Assembly: GCF_016920785.2 (NCBI RefSeq) | Contig: NW_024609846.1 | Span: forward strand, 110,040,831 to 110,104,830 | Reading direction: 5' to 3' | From: Ixodes scapularis | Taxonomy: Eukaryota > Arthropoda > Arachnida > Ixodida > Ixodidae | DNA length: 64,000 nucleotides | Shown here: piece after piece, positions 1 through 11,281 of the stretch | How the letters are laid out: each line of letters starts with the position of its first letter | Position numbering within the stretch: the stretch's first letter is position 1 | Translations under genes and position numbers: made by a program | The notes under the pieces: model-generated | Told to the model about the DNA's origin: nothing | Seen by the model: only the letters and a program-made list of their open reading frames with translations | Database searches by the model: none

Positions 1-2285
1 AGACGTCTCGCGAAAGTTAAATTGGATTGGCTTATATCGTATAATAGCTTACATTAGGAAGGGTGACTGCGACAGCTTAACGAGGACCTCAATAAATCCT
101 CATTGCTTAGCCACAATAAAATCAGTATATCAAGGCTTGTTTTTAGTAGCCTTATGTATGGGTCATATGCACTAAACACACACCTCACTAGAAGACTTAA
201 AGAGTTTCTAGATAGTTAAAAATATTACAAAGCTCATGGAGCACAATAATTTTGCAAAATATTTATAGAGTATGTCGCCATACACGCAGGATCTGACCCT
301 TAGAAAAGCGCTTCGGTGGAACAAGTTGATCCTCAACTTTACAATGGCAATCACATTAATTTGTGCGAAAAATACGTGTTTGCTTTTTTAAAGTTTAATG
401 AATCGCATGAACCAAATAATTACAATATTAAAGATCTTTCTTAAAAGAAGTAAAGGTTCGCGGGTGAGAATATAAATCGCGTCGATCTTGACAATATATG
501 TCTAACATTTTTAGCATTGCTGCAACTACGAATGCTGGTCACGTATCCCTAACGACCCCAGCAAGTTGTTACTAAGTATCCTTAATCCCTGTTCACTGCC
601 TCCTCATTAAGTATCATAATCACACAAACACAGCATTAACTCAACTATTTGGACCACGAGCGTCAACTGAAAAACTGATTAAACGCGAGCTGCGGCAGCG
701 CGCCGACGCAGCACTTGTATCCACTCTGTGTGAGTGCTTGATCGTTCTGTGAGGGCGTTAAAATTTTAGCGAACTGGCCTTACCATCTCCCCTATACCTC
801 CAACCCGGCAGGACGTTGGAATCACCGTGCTAGTTAGACCAATCAACCGTCCGTCTTGCACATCGTGATCACGGTATCCGGGGGTATTCACGGACAAAGC
901 TTGTGAGCAGAGAACGATAAAAGACATGCCACTGATAGTACTGCAAGCATATGTCTTTACAACCCTGTCAGTTTAGCTAAACAATAAATACAGTTTCGGT
1001 GGCGTTGGCCCACCACGGTGTAGAAAGCGAAGTTATGATTAACAAGAAACGTTGGACAGTTTGAAAATACAAAACTAGAGACAAGGAAAATATATCTCCC
1101 AGGATAATAGAGCATAAAAATGTGCACACCCTAGTCATCTTAATTCTCGTTGTGTTCAATATTCTGAAATAAATCAGTTCATTCAGCTTTCTGTTTTGGA
1201 ATATTTTCTGTGATCAAAAATTACTGCCTTGATTTTTTAATAAGTATGCTCTTATACTTTTCCGTGAAGCACAGTTCTAACAAATTAGCCATCCAGACAT
1301 TACAAAAGAGTAACTGTTTTCATTTCTTTTTTCACCCAGGGTGAACCTTCTAATGGGAAACTTTCCAGAATTCTTTCGTGTGTTCTCCTGCAGTCCTAAC
1401 TCAACTATGAACATTACAAACAAGTGCACCATGTGGTGACCAAACGCGGGCAACAGCGCAATTAAAAAATCGATTTGAATAAAATTCCACAATTTAAACC
1501 TTGGATCTCTCATAGCGCGCATGCGCACTGACGCTATAGATATAAAAACTTTAAGTATGTAAAAAAAAAACTAAGAAAACACGTAGTGCATAAATATGCG
1601 TAATTGTTACTTTGCAGGCTGGTTTTCCTCGACTGAATTACGCGGCTCATTTTGCTTGAAACACTTTTTACATTGTTGAATATTTTCTTGCTACTTGTCG
1701 TTATTTTTTAAATATAGTCCGCACAGTTCGCAGGTGAAATTCTAATTAGCAACGCATCCTGAAAAGTGCAAGTTTAATCAGCACACAAAAAAATAAGTTC
1801 TATGATACAGAACTCATCATTAACATAACCTGACATGTACAAAACTGTAATATCTCGTCATATTGAACAACATTGAAAAACAAGTCTATCAATAGTCCGC
1901 ACCCGTGGGTAGTCCTCTGCGCGTAATTTGTCAGATTTCAAACGTGCAGAGTTCTGGACTATAGTCCAGAATGTAGGGTACTAAAGAACTGATATAAACA
2001 TTGACTACTCGATAACATCTCTCAATTCTATGTACCAAGCGAAAAATGGGCACTAATCTGGTCATCTCAAACTTGTAAGCATATAAAATAATCATCCACA
2101 TTTCCGTTATAGGAATAACAACTCTTGCTGCGACATAATATTAATATTAATAACAATACAATACTATAAAACATTTACTTTCGAGGACTATACTCATGAC
2201 AAAGCAGTCTGGTTTGTCAAAGCCGACAAGGGATTGTGTGACTGAACCCTTTAAGGTAGAAATGGTAACATATTCAATAGTAATA
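1..2285. other. AT-rich stretch without a recognisable gene
   Basis: Only short open frames (60 and 83 codons on the minus strand) occur, and neither resembles a known protein or has splice context. The last 130 bases contain a passage ending near 2264 (AAGCCGACAAGGGATTGTGTGAC) that resembles the 3' untranslated tail seen at 52950-53030 and 55330-55400, so a very short LINE 3' end may lie at about 2150-2265. Confidence 0.5.
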
Positions 2286-3022
2286 TCAATCAATCAAACA
2301 ATGTTTATTAAAGTGTCCAGGAACAACTAATCGGTCTTAGTGCTGGCACACTAAAAAAATGAGCAAAAACACACACATACAAACACGCATACACACGAGT
2401 GCAGAAGGAGAACGTAGTTCTCCAGTCTGGGAAGGAAAATATTAACATGTATGAAAGACACTAAGATCAACAAGCGAAATCAAAAGCAAAAAACAAAGAC
2501 ATCAACAGGTGTGAGAGCAAAAAGCAAAGACTACATCACGCTTCAACTGATCAGCCCTTTTCCTGCAAGAGGAGAATTTGAACAGCATTTTCGAACTTGC
2601 TCCCGCATGAGTTAAAAATTTCAATTGTGTCAGAGTAGCGATTACAACACTCCGCCGATCTTTGGATCAGGCTTAAGTGGCTAAAATGTCGAGCAATATA
2701 AAACGATTATTGGAGCCGTATAGGCACACGTGGAACTCTGAGGCTCACCTCGGACAGAAGGCTGGGAGAGTTAATCGAACCGTGCAGGGTCTTAAAACAA
2801 AAACAAAAAATCTGCCTTCACCCGACGCTGCTGCAGGCTCAACAAGTTGCCAAGTTGCGAGTTACACACACCGTTCAGACAAGGATCACCTTTCTCAAGG
2901 TAACGATATTTAAATATAGAAATAAATTTGTTTTGGACTCGCTCGACAGATAAACTGTTAGTTTCGGAAATGCCGTTCCAAACAACCGAGGCGTACTCTA
3001 GCTGGGATCTAACTAAGGAACA
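2286..3022 (-). mobile_element. CR1-like LINE 3' fragment (C-terminal RT region plus 3' tail)
   Basis: On the minus strand the frame around 2800-3020 reads SQLEYASVVWNG, then VQNKF and YRYLEKG. This is the post-catalytic end of non-LTR reverse transcriptases, and the same block recurs at 51240-51540. It is followed by a 3' untranslated part with GTGCCAGCAC and TGTTTATT, ending in a CAAT-type short repeat at 2286-2305. The copy is severely 5' truncated and starts in a TAA microsatellite at 3025-3055. It keeps neither endonuclease nor RT catalytic motifs and cannot be active. Family assignment (CR1/L2-like) is inferred from the tail and the related copies in this window. Confidence 0.75.
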
Positions 3023-3172
3023 ATACAGCGTACTAATAATAATAATAATAATAGTATTAACAATTAAGAATAATAATATTAAATAATAATAATAAAATTC
3101 CATCATTATTGTATTTGGTTCCCAGAAACCACCATAAGGTCTTGGTGCTGGCACACCGACATATTCAAACAC
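3023..3172 (-). mobile_element. second LINE 3' tail with (TAA)n
   Basis: A second 3' tail abuts the first. The minus strand has a GTGTGCCAGCACCAAGACCT block like those at 2330-2360 and 50865-50890, followed by an (ATT)n run at 3025-3100. No coding sequence remains. The two tails have different terminal microsatellites (CAAT-type and ATT-type), which suggests two related subfamilies rather than one broken copy. Confidence 0.55.
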
Positions 3173-4530
3173 GTACTAAAATGATAATTGTAATAATAGT
3201 ACCTTTTGTTTGAACAAAACCAATGTTGAAAAGGTGACAAGGTGGCAAGATAAAAAAAAAAGCAGTGAGAAACAATTTGACGAGTCCCCGAGCCATCTAA
3301 GCTAACAGTCGTGATGCAGGCACCAAAATAATTTATACAATTAACAGGCTAAGAAGCATGGATTGATAATTTCGAGCATTGATATATTTGCAATCATCTT
3401 ACTCGGCACGTTTTAATTAGACTCGTAAAGTACTCATTAAACGCATTTGACCATTTTTATCTTCAGAGCTCTTAACCATTGTGGTTGATCTATTCCGCTT
3501 ATTTTGTTCAAAATGAACCACCCAAGACAGGTTTAGTTTTTTTCGTGTTTTTTAAACAACGTCGACTCTGTCATTACACGAAACAAAAAAGTAAGAAAAA
3601 ATGGGTTTCTATTGCATTTCAGAATTTTTTTTCTATAATTTGTTTCGATAACGTCTGAAAACTGTCAGATGTTCGATTTATTTTGTTTACATAATTGTTT
3701 TATATAACGCATTTTTCGTATGACGATTTGTGAGTAATTCTTTTGTAATCAATGGTTTCCGACCTTTTTTATCAGTGCATAATCTTTTTTTTCGGAAAGC
3801 AGCTTTCATATACTTTTTTTCCTGTTTTGTTTAAGAAAAAATCTCATGCGTTTTCTGCATATATTTTATGAGAACATCATCCCAATCCAAACGAGATAGT
3901 TTCTGTCTGAAGTCGTAAATGTGACCAGGCGTTATAATCTGAAAGTGTATGGCGTACTTATTGTTATGCTTTATGTTCACAGTTTGCTTTTTCTTTATAC
4001 ACATCAATATACCCAAGTGATCGTTTATATAAGCTATCACCACGCCAGATTTGATATACGAGCTTGTATTAAATAAATCCTATGATTTCGATGATTCAGT
4101 CGAGGTTCTTTTGCAGTATTTACCATATTTTCACATCCGTTCGCTTTATGAGCGCATGAAATTGTATTGTAATTTACTTGTTGTTTAAATTAGCATGTTG
4201 ACATTAAAATCGCCTCCCATGACTACGTCGTATTTATTTTAATTCGTGATATTGAAGAAAAACCTCCAAGTAAACCAAAAGGGAAGAGATGGTTCCCACT
4301 TTGCGGGCAATAACACACGTCGATAATGCTCTGTTTGATCAATCAGGGCAGCGTCTCGCAGGCTTCGTGAACGCTGCAATAACGAAACTATGGGTTGCTT
4401 TCTTGCATTTTTAGATTTATCACATTTATAGAGATTTCGTGTGCGTTCATGTAGCCGCCGTTGTACTGGATCTTACGTTTTTACTATAAGGCAAATTTCG
4501 GATTTTTTATTGAAATACTAGACAAGTGAT
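3173..4530. other. AT-rich stretch, nothing recognised
   Basis: Several T runs and one 70-codon minus frame (3831-4043) are present. I see no protein similarity, terminal repeats or tandem structure. Confidence 0.5.
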
Positions 4531-4766
4531 GCACACTCTAAGAAAAAGCCCGTGCGTCCTCTTTCCCGTAGAACACTCGGAGAGCTAATCATCGCAATGC
4601 AAAACGTCACGCTTGCATTGCTTAATGTCACAACTCAAACTGCGTTTTTGGTCTAATCCTATGTTTCGGCACCGTCATCCGCTGAACTGCCTCTGTAAGC
4701 TGCGTTGATTGGCTAATGGAGAGATGTGCGGGAAAGGAGGCGTGCAGATTTTTTTCAGAGTTCAAG
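4531..4766. mobile_element. MITE with about 35-bp terminal inverted repeats
   Basis: The left end reads CACACTCTAAGAAAAA and continues to CCTCTTTCCCG. The reverse complement of the right end reads GAACTCTGAAAAAA and continues to CCTCCTTTCCCG. The arms match over about 35 bases with a few mismatches and enclose about 165 bp of non-coding sequence. The left terminal motif recurs at 5451-5466 (ACTCTTAGAAAAAAAG), so this is probably one member of a family. No target duplication could be fixed with confidence. Confidence 0.6.
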
Positions 4767-7700
4767 AAGCCAGAGCCTGTGCCCTTGGCATCGGTTTTGA
4801 GTCTCAGGCATGCTGATCACATTGCATGGTTGGGACGTCGCATTTTTATGTCACAATAAAGGTAACATTGTGAACGCTGTTTAATATATTTTTTTTAACA
4901 CCACGCGCATGGTACTTTAGGCTCAATAAAACTCCTGACACTTTCAACAAGCGGCGATGTTACAGCTGCCGTTGCACTCTCTTTCGCCCTTATCCAGGCG
5001 GAGACCTGTACGCTACTCGATTCAAGTAATCAAATTAATTCTAATCGATTAATTTAGAGTAATTTTGTAATCATCAGAATAAATTTATTAAAAAGTAATT
5101 CCAAGCATAACGTACCCAAATGACTTGTAACCGTTACTACCTTCCCCTCTCCTTCCTAACGCCGTCCTTTGTACAGCTTCCCACCAAGGAATAATGGAAC
5201 CCAGTTTCCGACAAGAGAGTGGTTTAGGTGGATGAGAAAGTTAAGCAGTTCATGGTTGGGGTGATTCCAAACCAATAACAAACAGTACGAAGGACACGTT
5301 TTCAAATCAGCTTAGCTCTCCGAGGTCGACACTCCAAGGTGGACGGCTCCCCGAGGTCACGACCGAGACAAGTTGCCCAGGCCTCACGATCCAAACAAGA
5401 TTGTGTTGTGCGTCTGCAAAAGCTTAATGTACGATGAAACGCCGGAGGTACACTCTTAGAAAAAAAGGGTATGGATAGTCCTCCCTTAGGGGAGGAAGGG
5501 TTTGTAACCTATATTCCTTTAGAAAGGGAGAAACTTTCGTCCCTGAAGCAGGGGAGCAAAGTTCCTCCGTCGCCTGCATCCCATTATGGCGGCCCTGAAT
5601 CCAGCAAATCGAGCTCAATAAGTCTTAACGAGGACTCTACGTCTCTTGTATGGGACGAGAGGAGCAGCAAATAAAAGCGTACACGAGCTTTTCACGAACT
5701 GAGTTTATTTCCGAAGCCAGATTCCCCCACAAGTACAGAAACTTGCGTTTCGAAAGCAGTTACTCGGTCTTCTCGTCGACAGCATTGCGATGTTAAACGG
5801 AGACAACCGATACCCAGTTACTTCGCGCACTTTGCGTCTTACCTTTGGTGTTCCTTGAGTCACAATTCCTTCGTCAACCGCACATCACTGAGAATGGCAA
5901 ACTCAATCCGCGAAACCAAAAGCCGCTCTTGAAAGAACGAACTCGAAGCCGCTGTTTATCGCGTAGCGTGAAAGAAGGTTAAATCGCTTGCCACCAGATG
6001 GCAGGGTCAAGCAGAGTAGTTGCAAGTTGCTAGGCCAGGTGGCGCTAGGTACCGCCCAATTCATGTTCTACAAAAAATAATATTATTTCCTCAGGCCACT
6101 TTCGCGCCATAGGGACCCTCTACCATACGCACATTTCGCATAGTACAAGCATCAGGTGAACATATATTGAGTACATACAAATACAGTACAGCGGCACACC
6201 ACGCTAGCCCAAACACTACACCCGTTCTCTGCGTTTCCGTCTTTTATACTGGTCGTTTTGAACGTACGGAATTTCTCGGTGACTGAATAAACAATAAAAA
6301 ATATTCCCAGCATGTTGATTTTTTTCCAGCAATGTCATACCTCTGTGAGTATTTTGAATGGCTCAGGGGATGAATCTCTTATTAAAAAGCAAAACTTCGA
6401 TCACGCCGTAATTCTTCGAAAGCCATAAATGAAGCCGCTCTAATGCGGTTCGAAGCCATGAGTTTCTTTCCCCGCACGGCACGTTGTAGCCTGCATTTCT
6501 ATTGTAGTGTTTGTTTCTCTATTTGTGCTGTTCGCGCAAAGCTGCAATTTCCGTCTTGAATTAATCTCTGTAGAGCGGATATTCACTCAGCTGGAAGTGA
6601 TGCTTCACGGGCTGAGAAATCGCTTTTCGATCAACTTGAATGCAGTCAAAGCCGCGATTTGCGGCAGGTTTTAAGTGCACGGAGCTGCGCCGTGGCGAGC
6701 TCGAAAACTTCTAGCGCTCATTCCAGCGCGCCACTTGGAGGGCAGTTTCTCCAGGAACCGTAGTATATTTAAACGGCAAAATAAAAGGTAGCTCTTTTTT
6801 TTCGATTTTACCTGTTTTTAATGCTAAAATTCCCCACAGTAAATATACGTACTTTCCGTCACGATTTGTTACTGTTGTCTCCTCCCCAGAGCGCAATCGC
6901 TCTCGGGGACGAGACAACAGTCAGTCACATTGGTCACTATACGATAGGAGCTTACTATTCAGACTAGCGTTCCCACATGACTATCCGCACGTCGATCGAT
7001 TGCACCTAATCCCTCAAGTGGTATTAAACTTTTTAATGTAAAGCGGAATGTCAACCTGCGACACCCCGCCCCCTGCGATCACGGCCCGACCAGCGACAAC
7101 AATGTCTGACGGTTTACGATATCATCTTGTTGTTACACTACTGATACGCGAACACATGGTCACATCGGCGATAATCCCAGTCTTCTGTTCACAACCCACA
7201 ACACTGCAATCACGATGTTGCTGCTATGTTGATGACACGCACAAATACAGAACTACGTTGCACGCCGGTTGCATTCGGCATCGGAAAACAGAACCGAACT
7301 CAGCACGGAAGGCACCCAGGCAGCCGGCAGCAAAACCTGCCTGTCTCGGACGCAGTTCCTCCGATTTCCATAACGTCGAAAACGTCGGCACAGTTCCGCG
7401 TGGTTCTGCTACTGTAGTTCCGTGCCGCCTGAGTCACACAATCCTTAGATGGCCATCTTACCCAGTGTACGCGGCGCTGCTGGCACTGCTCCGGAACTTC
7501 GCTGTTTCTAGCGGCTTCGTTTGCTCGTTTGATAAAATTAGTGATGAAAACGAAACTGCAACAGAAATGTTCTGCACGTTTAGACTAGAAGACGGAATTA
7601 CAGGCGGCCTTCGCTGCCGCTGAAGCTCAACAAATCAACAGCTATTTATTAAACAACGTGCGCGACCTGCTCGGAAAACGAAACCGAAAGAAGATGAGTC

Positions 7701-7833
7701 GGGAGGGCGAAAGCTTTTCCCGTCTGCCTGGAGGAGAAAAACGTTTCGTTCCTCCCCTTTTCTCGTGTCCGCTTGGGGGCGCGTCAGTAGAAGGGAGGAA
7801 GACGCGCCGTTGCTACTTTCTTCCTTCATTTTT
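4767..7833. other. stretch without a recognisable gene; possible element end at 5451; insulator-like motifs near 6 kb
   Basis: The longest frame (7048-7623, 191 codons, plus strand) has no recognisable domain, signal peptide or splice context and is probably chance. At 5451 a motif matching the end of the 4.5-kb MITE begins. At 5990-6005 (CCACCAGATGGCAG) and 6034-6045 (CAGGTGGCGCTA) two motifs resemble the CTCF core. The second lies in a block, AGGTGGCGC followed by TACCGCCC, that recurs at 18783, so it may be part of a repeat. Confidence 0.4.
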
Positions 7834-7869
7834 AGAGCGCAGCTCTTAGGGGCCCGTTTCCAGCCTGAG

Positions 7870-7903
<34 letters not shown>

Positions 7904-7940
7904 GTCGGCGTCGGCGTCGGCGTCGCCGTCGGCGTCGGCG
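7870..7940 (+). repeat. (GGCGTC)n hexanucleotide tandem repeat
   Basis: About eleven GGCGTC units occur, with two GCCGTC variants. The run sits just inside the left end of the AGAGCGC-ended element. Shorter runs occupy the equivalent place in the copies at 27075-27101 (reverse) and 48160-48196. Confidence 0.9.
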
Positions 7941-7948
7941 TAACCGGG

Positions 7949-8165
7949 GGGGGTCACGTGACCCCCCCCCCCCGCCCCCGAGGTCACGTGACCCCCCTCC
8001 GAGGTCACGTGACCCCCCGAGGTCCCGCGACCCCCCAAGGTCACGTGACCCCCCCCCCCCCCCGAGGTCATGCGACCCCCCCCCCCCCGAGGTCACATAA
8101 CCCCCCTCCCCCAAGATAACGTGACCCCCCGGGGTCACGTGACTACCCGCAGGTGACGTGACCCC
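7949..8165. repeat. tandem GGTCACGTGACC palindromes in poly-C
   Basis: About ten units are present: perfect GGTCACGTGACC at 7952, 7981, 8003 and 8038, and variants such as GGTCCCGCGACC and GGTCATGCGACC elsewhere. The spacing is irregular because the C runs vary in length. The variants look like CpG decay of the central CACGTG. Confidence 0.85.
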
Positions 8166-9062
8166 CCTCAGTACCCTTCCCTACTCCTCCTCAAGAGCTG
8201 CGCTCCAATTCGGCGTTACAGGGATTTGTAAACGGCTTTCATTTTTTTCTTGGAGTGTATAATAAAATTGTTATTCGTATTCCCTCATGTATGAGCTACG
8301 TACGATCATGTACGATCATGTACACCAAAACAAAACCGCTGAAAACAACCAATGCAAAATGCAGATTGGATACATGCACGGCGTGCCAAGTTTAACATAT
8401 CTGAACTATCTAGTCAACGAGCCATGTTTACCGGCGTATTTCTACCTGTAACTAATACTAGTGGTATTATATAAAAAAGAAAAAAAAGCCCAAAATGGTG
8501 TGTTCAGGACGGGAGCAGAGGCCAGGAAGGGATTCCACGAGGAAATCCCGAACTCAACTATTATACTTTCCGGACTATCTACATGTGCGGACTATACAAA
8601 GTAGTGGATATACCTGTTGCGCAACACACAAAAAAACAAACACGAATGAGTGGACTTTTATCAAGCGCAACTTTCAACTAGATTTATTCGACTCCAAGTG
8701 ACTGCGAAAGGTTCGGATCGAGAATGCTAGGCATGCTACAAAGGAAGAAAATGAGTAAGGAAACATACAAAACAAGAAAGATCCCCGGCATGCCGAAATC
8801 ACTCTATCAACCAAGATAAGAATTGAAATTCAGTATTAAACACGGAAACTCAAGTGTCGCTTACTCGGGCATTTGCCTTATTCTTTATATAAAACGCTTC
8901 TATCAGCTTTCTTGCGGTATGGTCTTTACTCCTGCCGAGGATCCTAGTCTCGTGAAGTCGTAGCGTACACTTACATGTCCCACAATGCATGAGCTAGTGC
9001 GCATTTTCTATATCTTTTCTCGATAGCTCATGCTCTTGTGCCGGTCATCGACGAAATTTCCC

Positions 9063-9094
9063 GTTTGGCTTTCCCACACGTGGGAAAGCCAAAC
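9063..9094. repeat. 32-bp palindrome
   Basis: The left arm GTTTGGCTTTCCCAC (9063-9077) is the exact reverse complement of GTGGGAAAGCCAAAC (9080-9094), with a 2-base centre. A perfect 15-bp arm is well beyond chance. It may be a collapsed MITE or a cruciform-forming site. Confidence 0.85.
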
Positions 9095-9195
9095 CACTGC
9101 GGTAGAGAATTCCACACACGGCCTGGAATGCTTTTTGTTGCGGCCACGTGTCTTCTCTTTTTATTTTTAAGACAAAATCCTCGAACCTCTCGTGC

Positions 9196-9246
9196 CTATC
9201 GTGTTTTCCGCGCCCGCAAGCTTGCGTGGCGCAGAAAACACTATAG
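9196..9246. repeat. 51-bp imperfect palindrome
   Basis: The left arm runs from CTATCGTGTTTTC to CCCGCAAG. The reverse complement of the right arm runs from CTATAGTGTTTTC to CACGCAAG. The arms are about 25 bases with three or four mismatches and almost no loop. It lies about 100 bp from the palindrome at 9063, so the two may be remnants of one element. Confidence 0.75.
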
Positions 9247-10439
9247 ACAGGTTGTACCTCCTCACTATTTTCTTCAGGGTCTCGGAGACTTTATGTATAT
9301 ATGGCACCACTTATGGTTGGCAAGCTCTTTGAAGCGGCTCGTCGCGGTTTCTCCGAGTCCCCTTGATTCTCTGGAGCAGCGTCTCAGCGACAGCCGCCAT
9401 GACCGAACAGGGGAAACCGGCCGACGTCAGTCTGGCCACCTGATTTTCATAGTTACTCTGCATAGTGTGTGAGCATGACTTCCTGACAGCAGATCCTACG
9501 CAGACGCTGCCTTTAGCTCGCTTTACAGTTATTGAATAGGAGGAGTCAAACGGCAACATACCCTTCTGCACGCGAGGGTTGGAACTTTAGCACATCAGAT
9601 CCTTTCTTAAAATCAGTCTGATATCTAAGATCTGGAGTCAGTCGTGAGAGGGTAGCTCATGTGGAATGGACAAGCCCAACCCCTGACTATAGAAAGGCAT
9701 TTAAAATCGCACCTACAGAGTCGTCAAAAAGTATACCGAGTTGATATTTCAGAATAATTTTAAAAATTGCCGACGTACGTAAAAGCCTTCAGGACACTGT
9801 TGTCGTCAAACTGGTTATCTAGGTTGCAACCAGCGTTCGCCAAATAAATATTGCACAGCACTGGCGTAACGCACGACCATATGGAAATACTCTGGCGTTG
9901 TATGTAAAATCAAGTGTTAAAAAGTTAAAAGTGTGTTTGAGTTAAAAATTCAGTAAATATATAAAATTATTGTCTGACAAACCCGCCTAGTTTCGAAAAG
10001 TCCGCTTAAATTCTAATTTGGGTCATACCATGATTTTTGTCACGCCGGGAATCTCCTTTGTGGTGCTTTGCAGCTGTGCTTTGGCGCACCTTCGACGACG
10101 TTGCAAAGCAATCGCGGTATTCGGCGAGAAGGTTAATCAGCTGTCGTCGTTTCGGGCCCAGAAACTTAGGGTCAATGTCGAGTTGCGCTGGCGACGACTG
10201 TCTTGCTGAGGTGGCGAGGATTCGTCAGTAATGGCGGCGATTTAGCGGCGGTGTTTCGGAGTTCCTCCACCTGGCCCACGGCTGCACCTTTTGTGAGGTG
10301 TTGCGCTTCATTTCAGAAGTTCGTCACGAGGACCACAGTGCGGCCATCCTAAGTTCAGCAACTTCTCTTGCGACGCCTATTCCTGTTCCAAGAAACAACT
10401 TGAGGCGTCCTTCGAGCAGAACTTCGCCGCAGAAAGCTT

Positions 10440-10900
10440 CGGTGATTCCGACTGGTACGAAAACACTCGACCCCGGCGGTAAGTTCACGTGGCTTGCGAG
10501 GACTCGGACCGCAGACAATGTCGGGTTGGGTTACTCCGGTGGTGAAACAGGTTTTCGTAGCGTCAACCGGTTTGCTCCGAGGTCGATGACGCCCGCCATA
10601 CTGGCAGAGGAACTCTATTCCGAGGATAACGTCCCTCGAACAGTCTTGCAGATCGACGAACTTGACAGGGCACGTCTTACCGTGGATCTCGACGTGAGAA
10701 GTGCATCGCCCGACTGGTGTGATGAGGTACCAACCGGCGGTTCGTATTTGAGGACCTTCCCACGGCGTCGTAACTTTTCGCAGGCGGCGAGACAGCCTCC
10801 CACTCAAGAATGAGTAGTGTGCTCCGGTGTCCGCGAGTGCCGATGCCTCGTGGCCGTCAATAATAATGTTTAGGTTGTTGGACACCGATCGAGGGACGTC
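10440..10900 (-). pseudogene. Gypsy retropepsin (aspartic protease) domain
   Basis: The minus frame at 11239-10355 contains IIIDGHEASALADTGAHYSF. DTGA is the catalytic Asp-Thr-Gly loop of retropepsins, and DVILGIEFL about 60 residues later matches the conserved second (ILG) half. The spacing is right for a complete retropepsin fold, and this is the best-preserved domain of the remnant. It would release gag and pol products from the polyprotein. Because gag upstream is frameshifted and pol is lost downstream, it is not part of a working polyprotein. Confidence 0.8.
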
Positions 10901-11281
10901 GTTGTGATGCGCAGCGTCGAGAGTGGGAGCGCTCCAGCGTTCTTGGAGGCTCTTCAACCGTCTTCGGCAACGCCACCTCCAGACGTTGCCGCACTTAGTT
11001 TTTCCGGCGACGCAAGGGAGACAGGCTCTCTCGACGGGGTCGTGGCGCTGAAGACGCTGAACGTCTGGGCGACGGTGAGCGGGACTCACGGCGTAGCGGC
11101 GTTGAAGATGGCGAACGTCGGAGGTAATCCTCGATGTCACGAGGGCGTTCGTCGTACCTTGGGCGCGTGTCACCCGGGTGGAACCCGCGCAGCCCCAGTT
11201 TTCGGTAGGGGCATCGACGGTAAATGTGGCCGGCTTCACCGCAGTGATAACGCAACGGGGGTCGATCGGCCGCCCTCCACA

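Larger units (their letters stand above)
7834..8241 (+). mobile_element. AGAGCGC-ended element, copy 1, with TCACGTGA-rich core
   Basis: The element starts AGAGCGCAGCTCTTAGGGGC at 7834, and an inverted form of that 15-bp end (CAAGAGCTGCGCTC) occurs at 8192-8205. A conserved outer tail then reads AATTCGG, GTTACAGGGA, GTAAACGGCTTTCA. Between the ends lie a GGCGTC hexamer run (7870-7940) and about ten units of GGTCACGTGACC separated by C runs. The same arrangement occurs at 26731-27138 (inverted) and 48124-48832. Each copy is bordered by T-rich sequence, compatible with insertion into T runs. No protein is encoded: long frames here are by-products of the repeats. It is best read as a non-autonomous element of unknown class. 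Confidence 0.75.
8242..10034. other. stretch without a recognisable gene; contains two perfect or near-perfect palindromes
   Basis: The 144-codon plus frame at 9038-9472 spans both palindromes described separately and has no known domain. I see no splice-supported coding sequence. Confidence 0.5.

Noticed and set aside
7048..7623. 191-codon plus-strand frame as a gene
   Set aside because: There is no recognisable domain, no splice context, and a Ser/Thr/Arg-rich composition expected of GC-richer chance frames.
7635..8138. 167-, 111- and 79-codon frames with poly-Arg, Gly-rich or Ala-Asp repeats
   Set aside because: They are translations of the GGCGTC and GGTCACGTGACC repeats in several frames, with no unique sequence or splice support.
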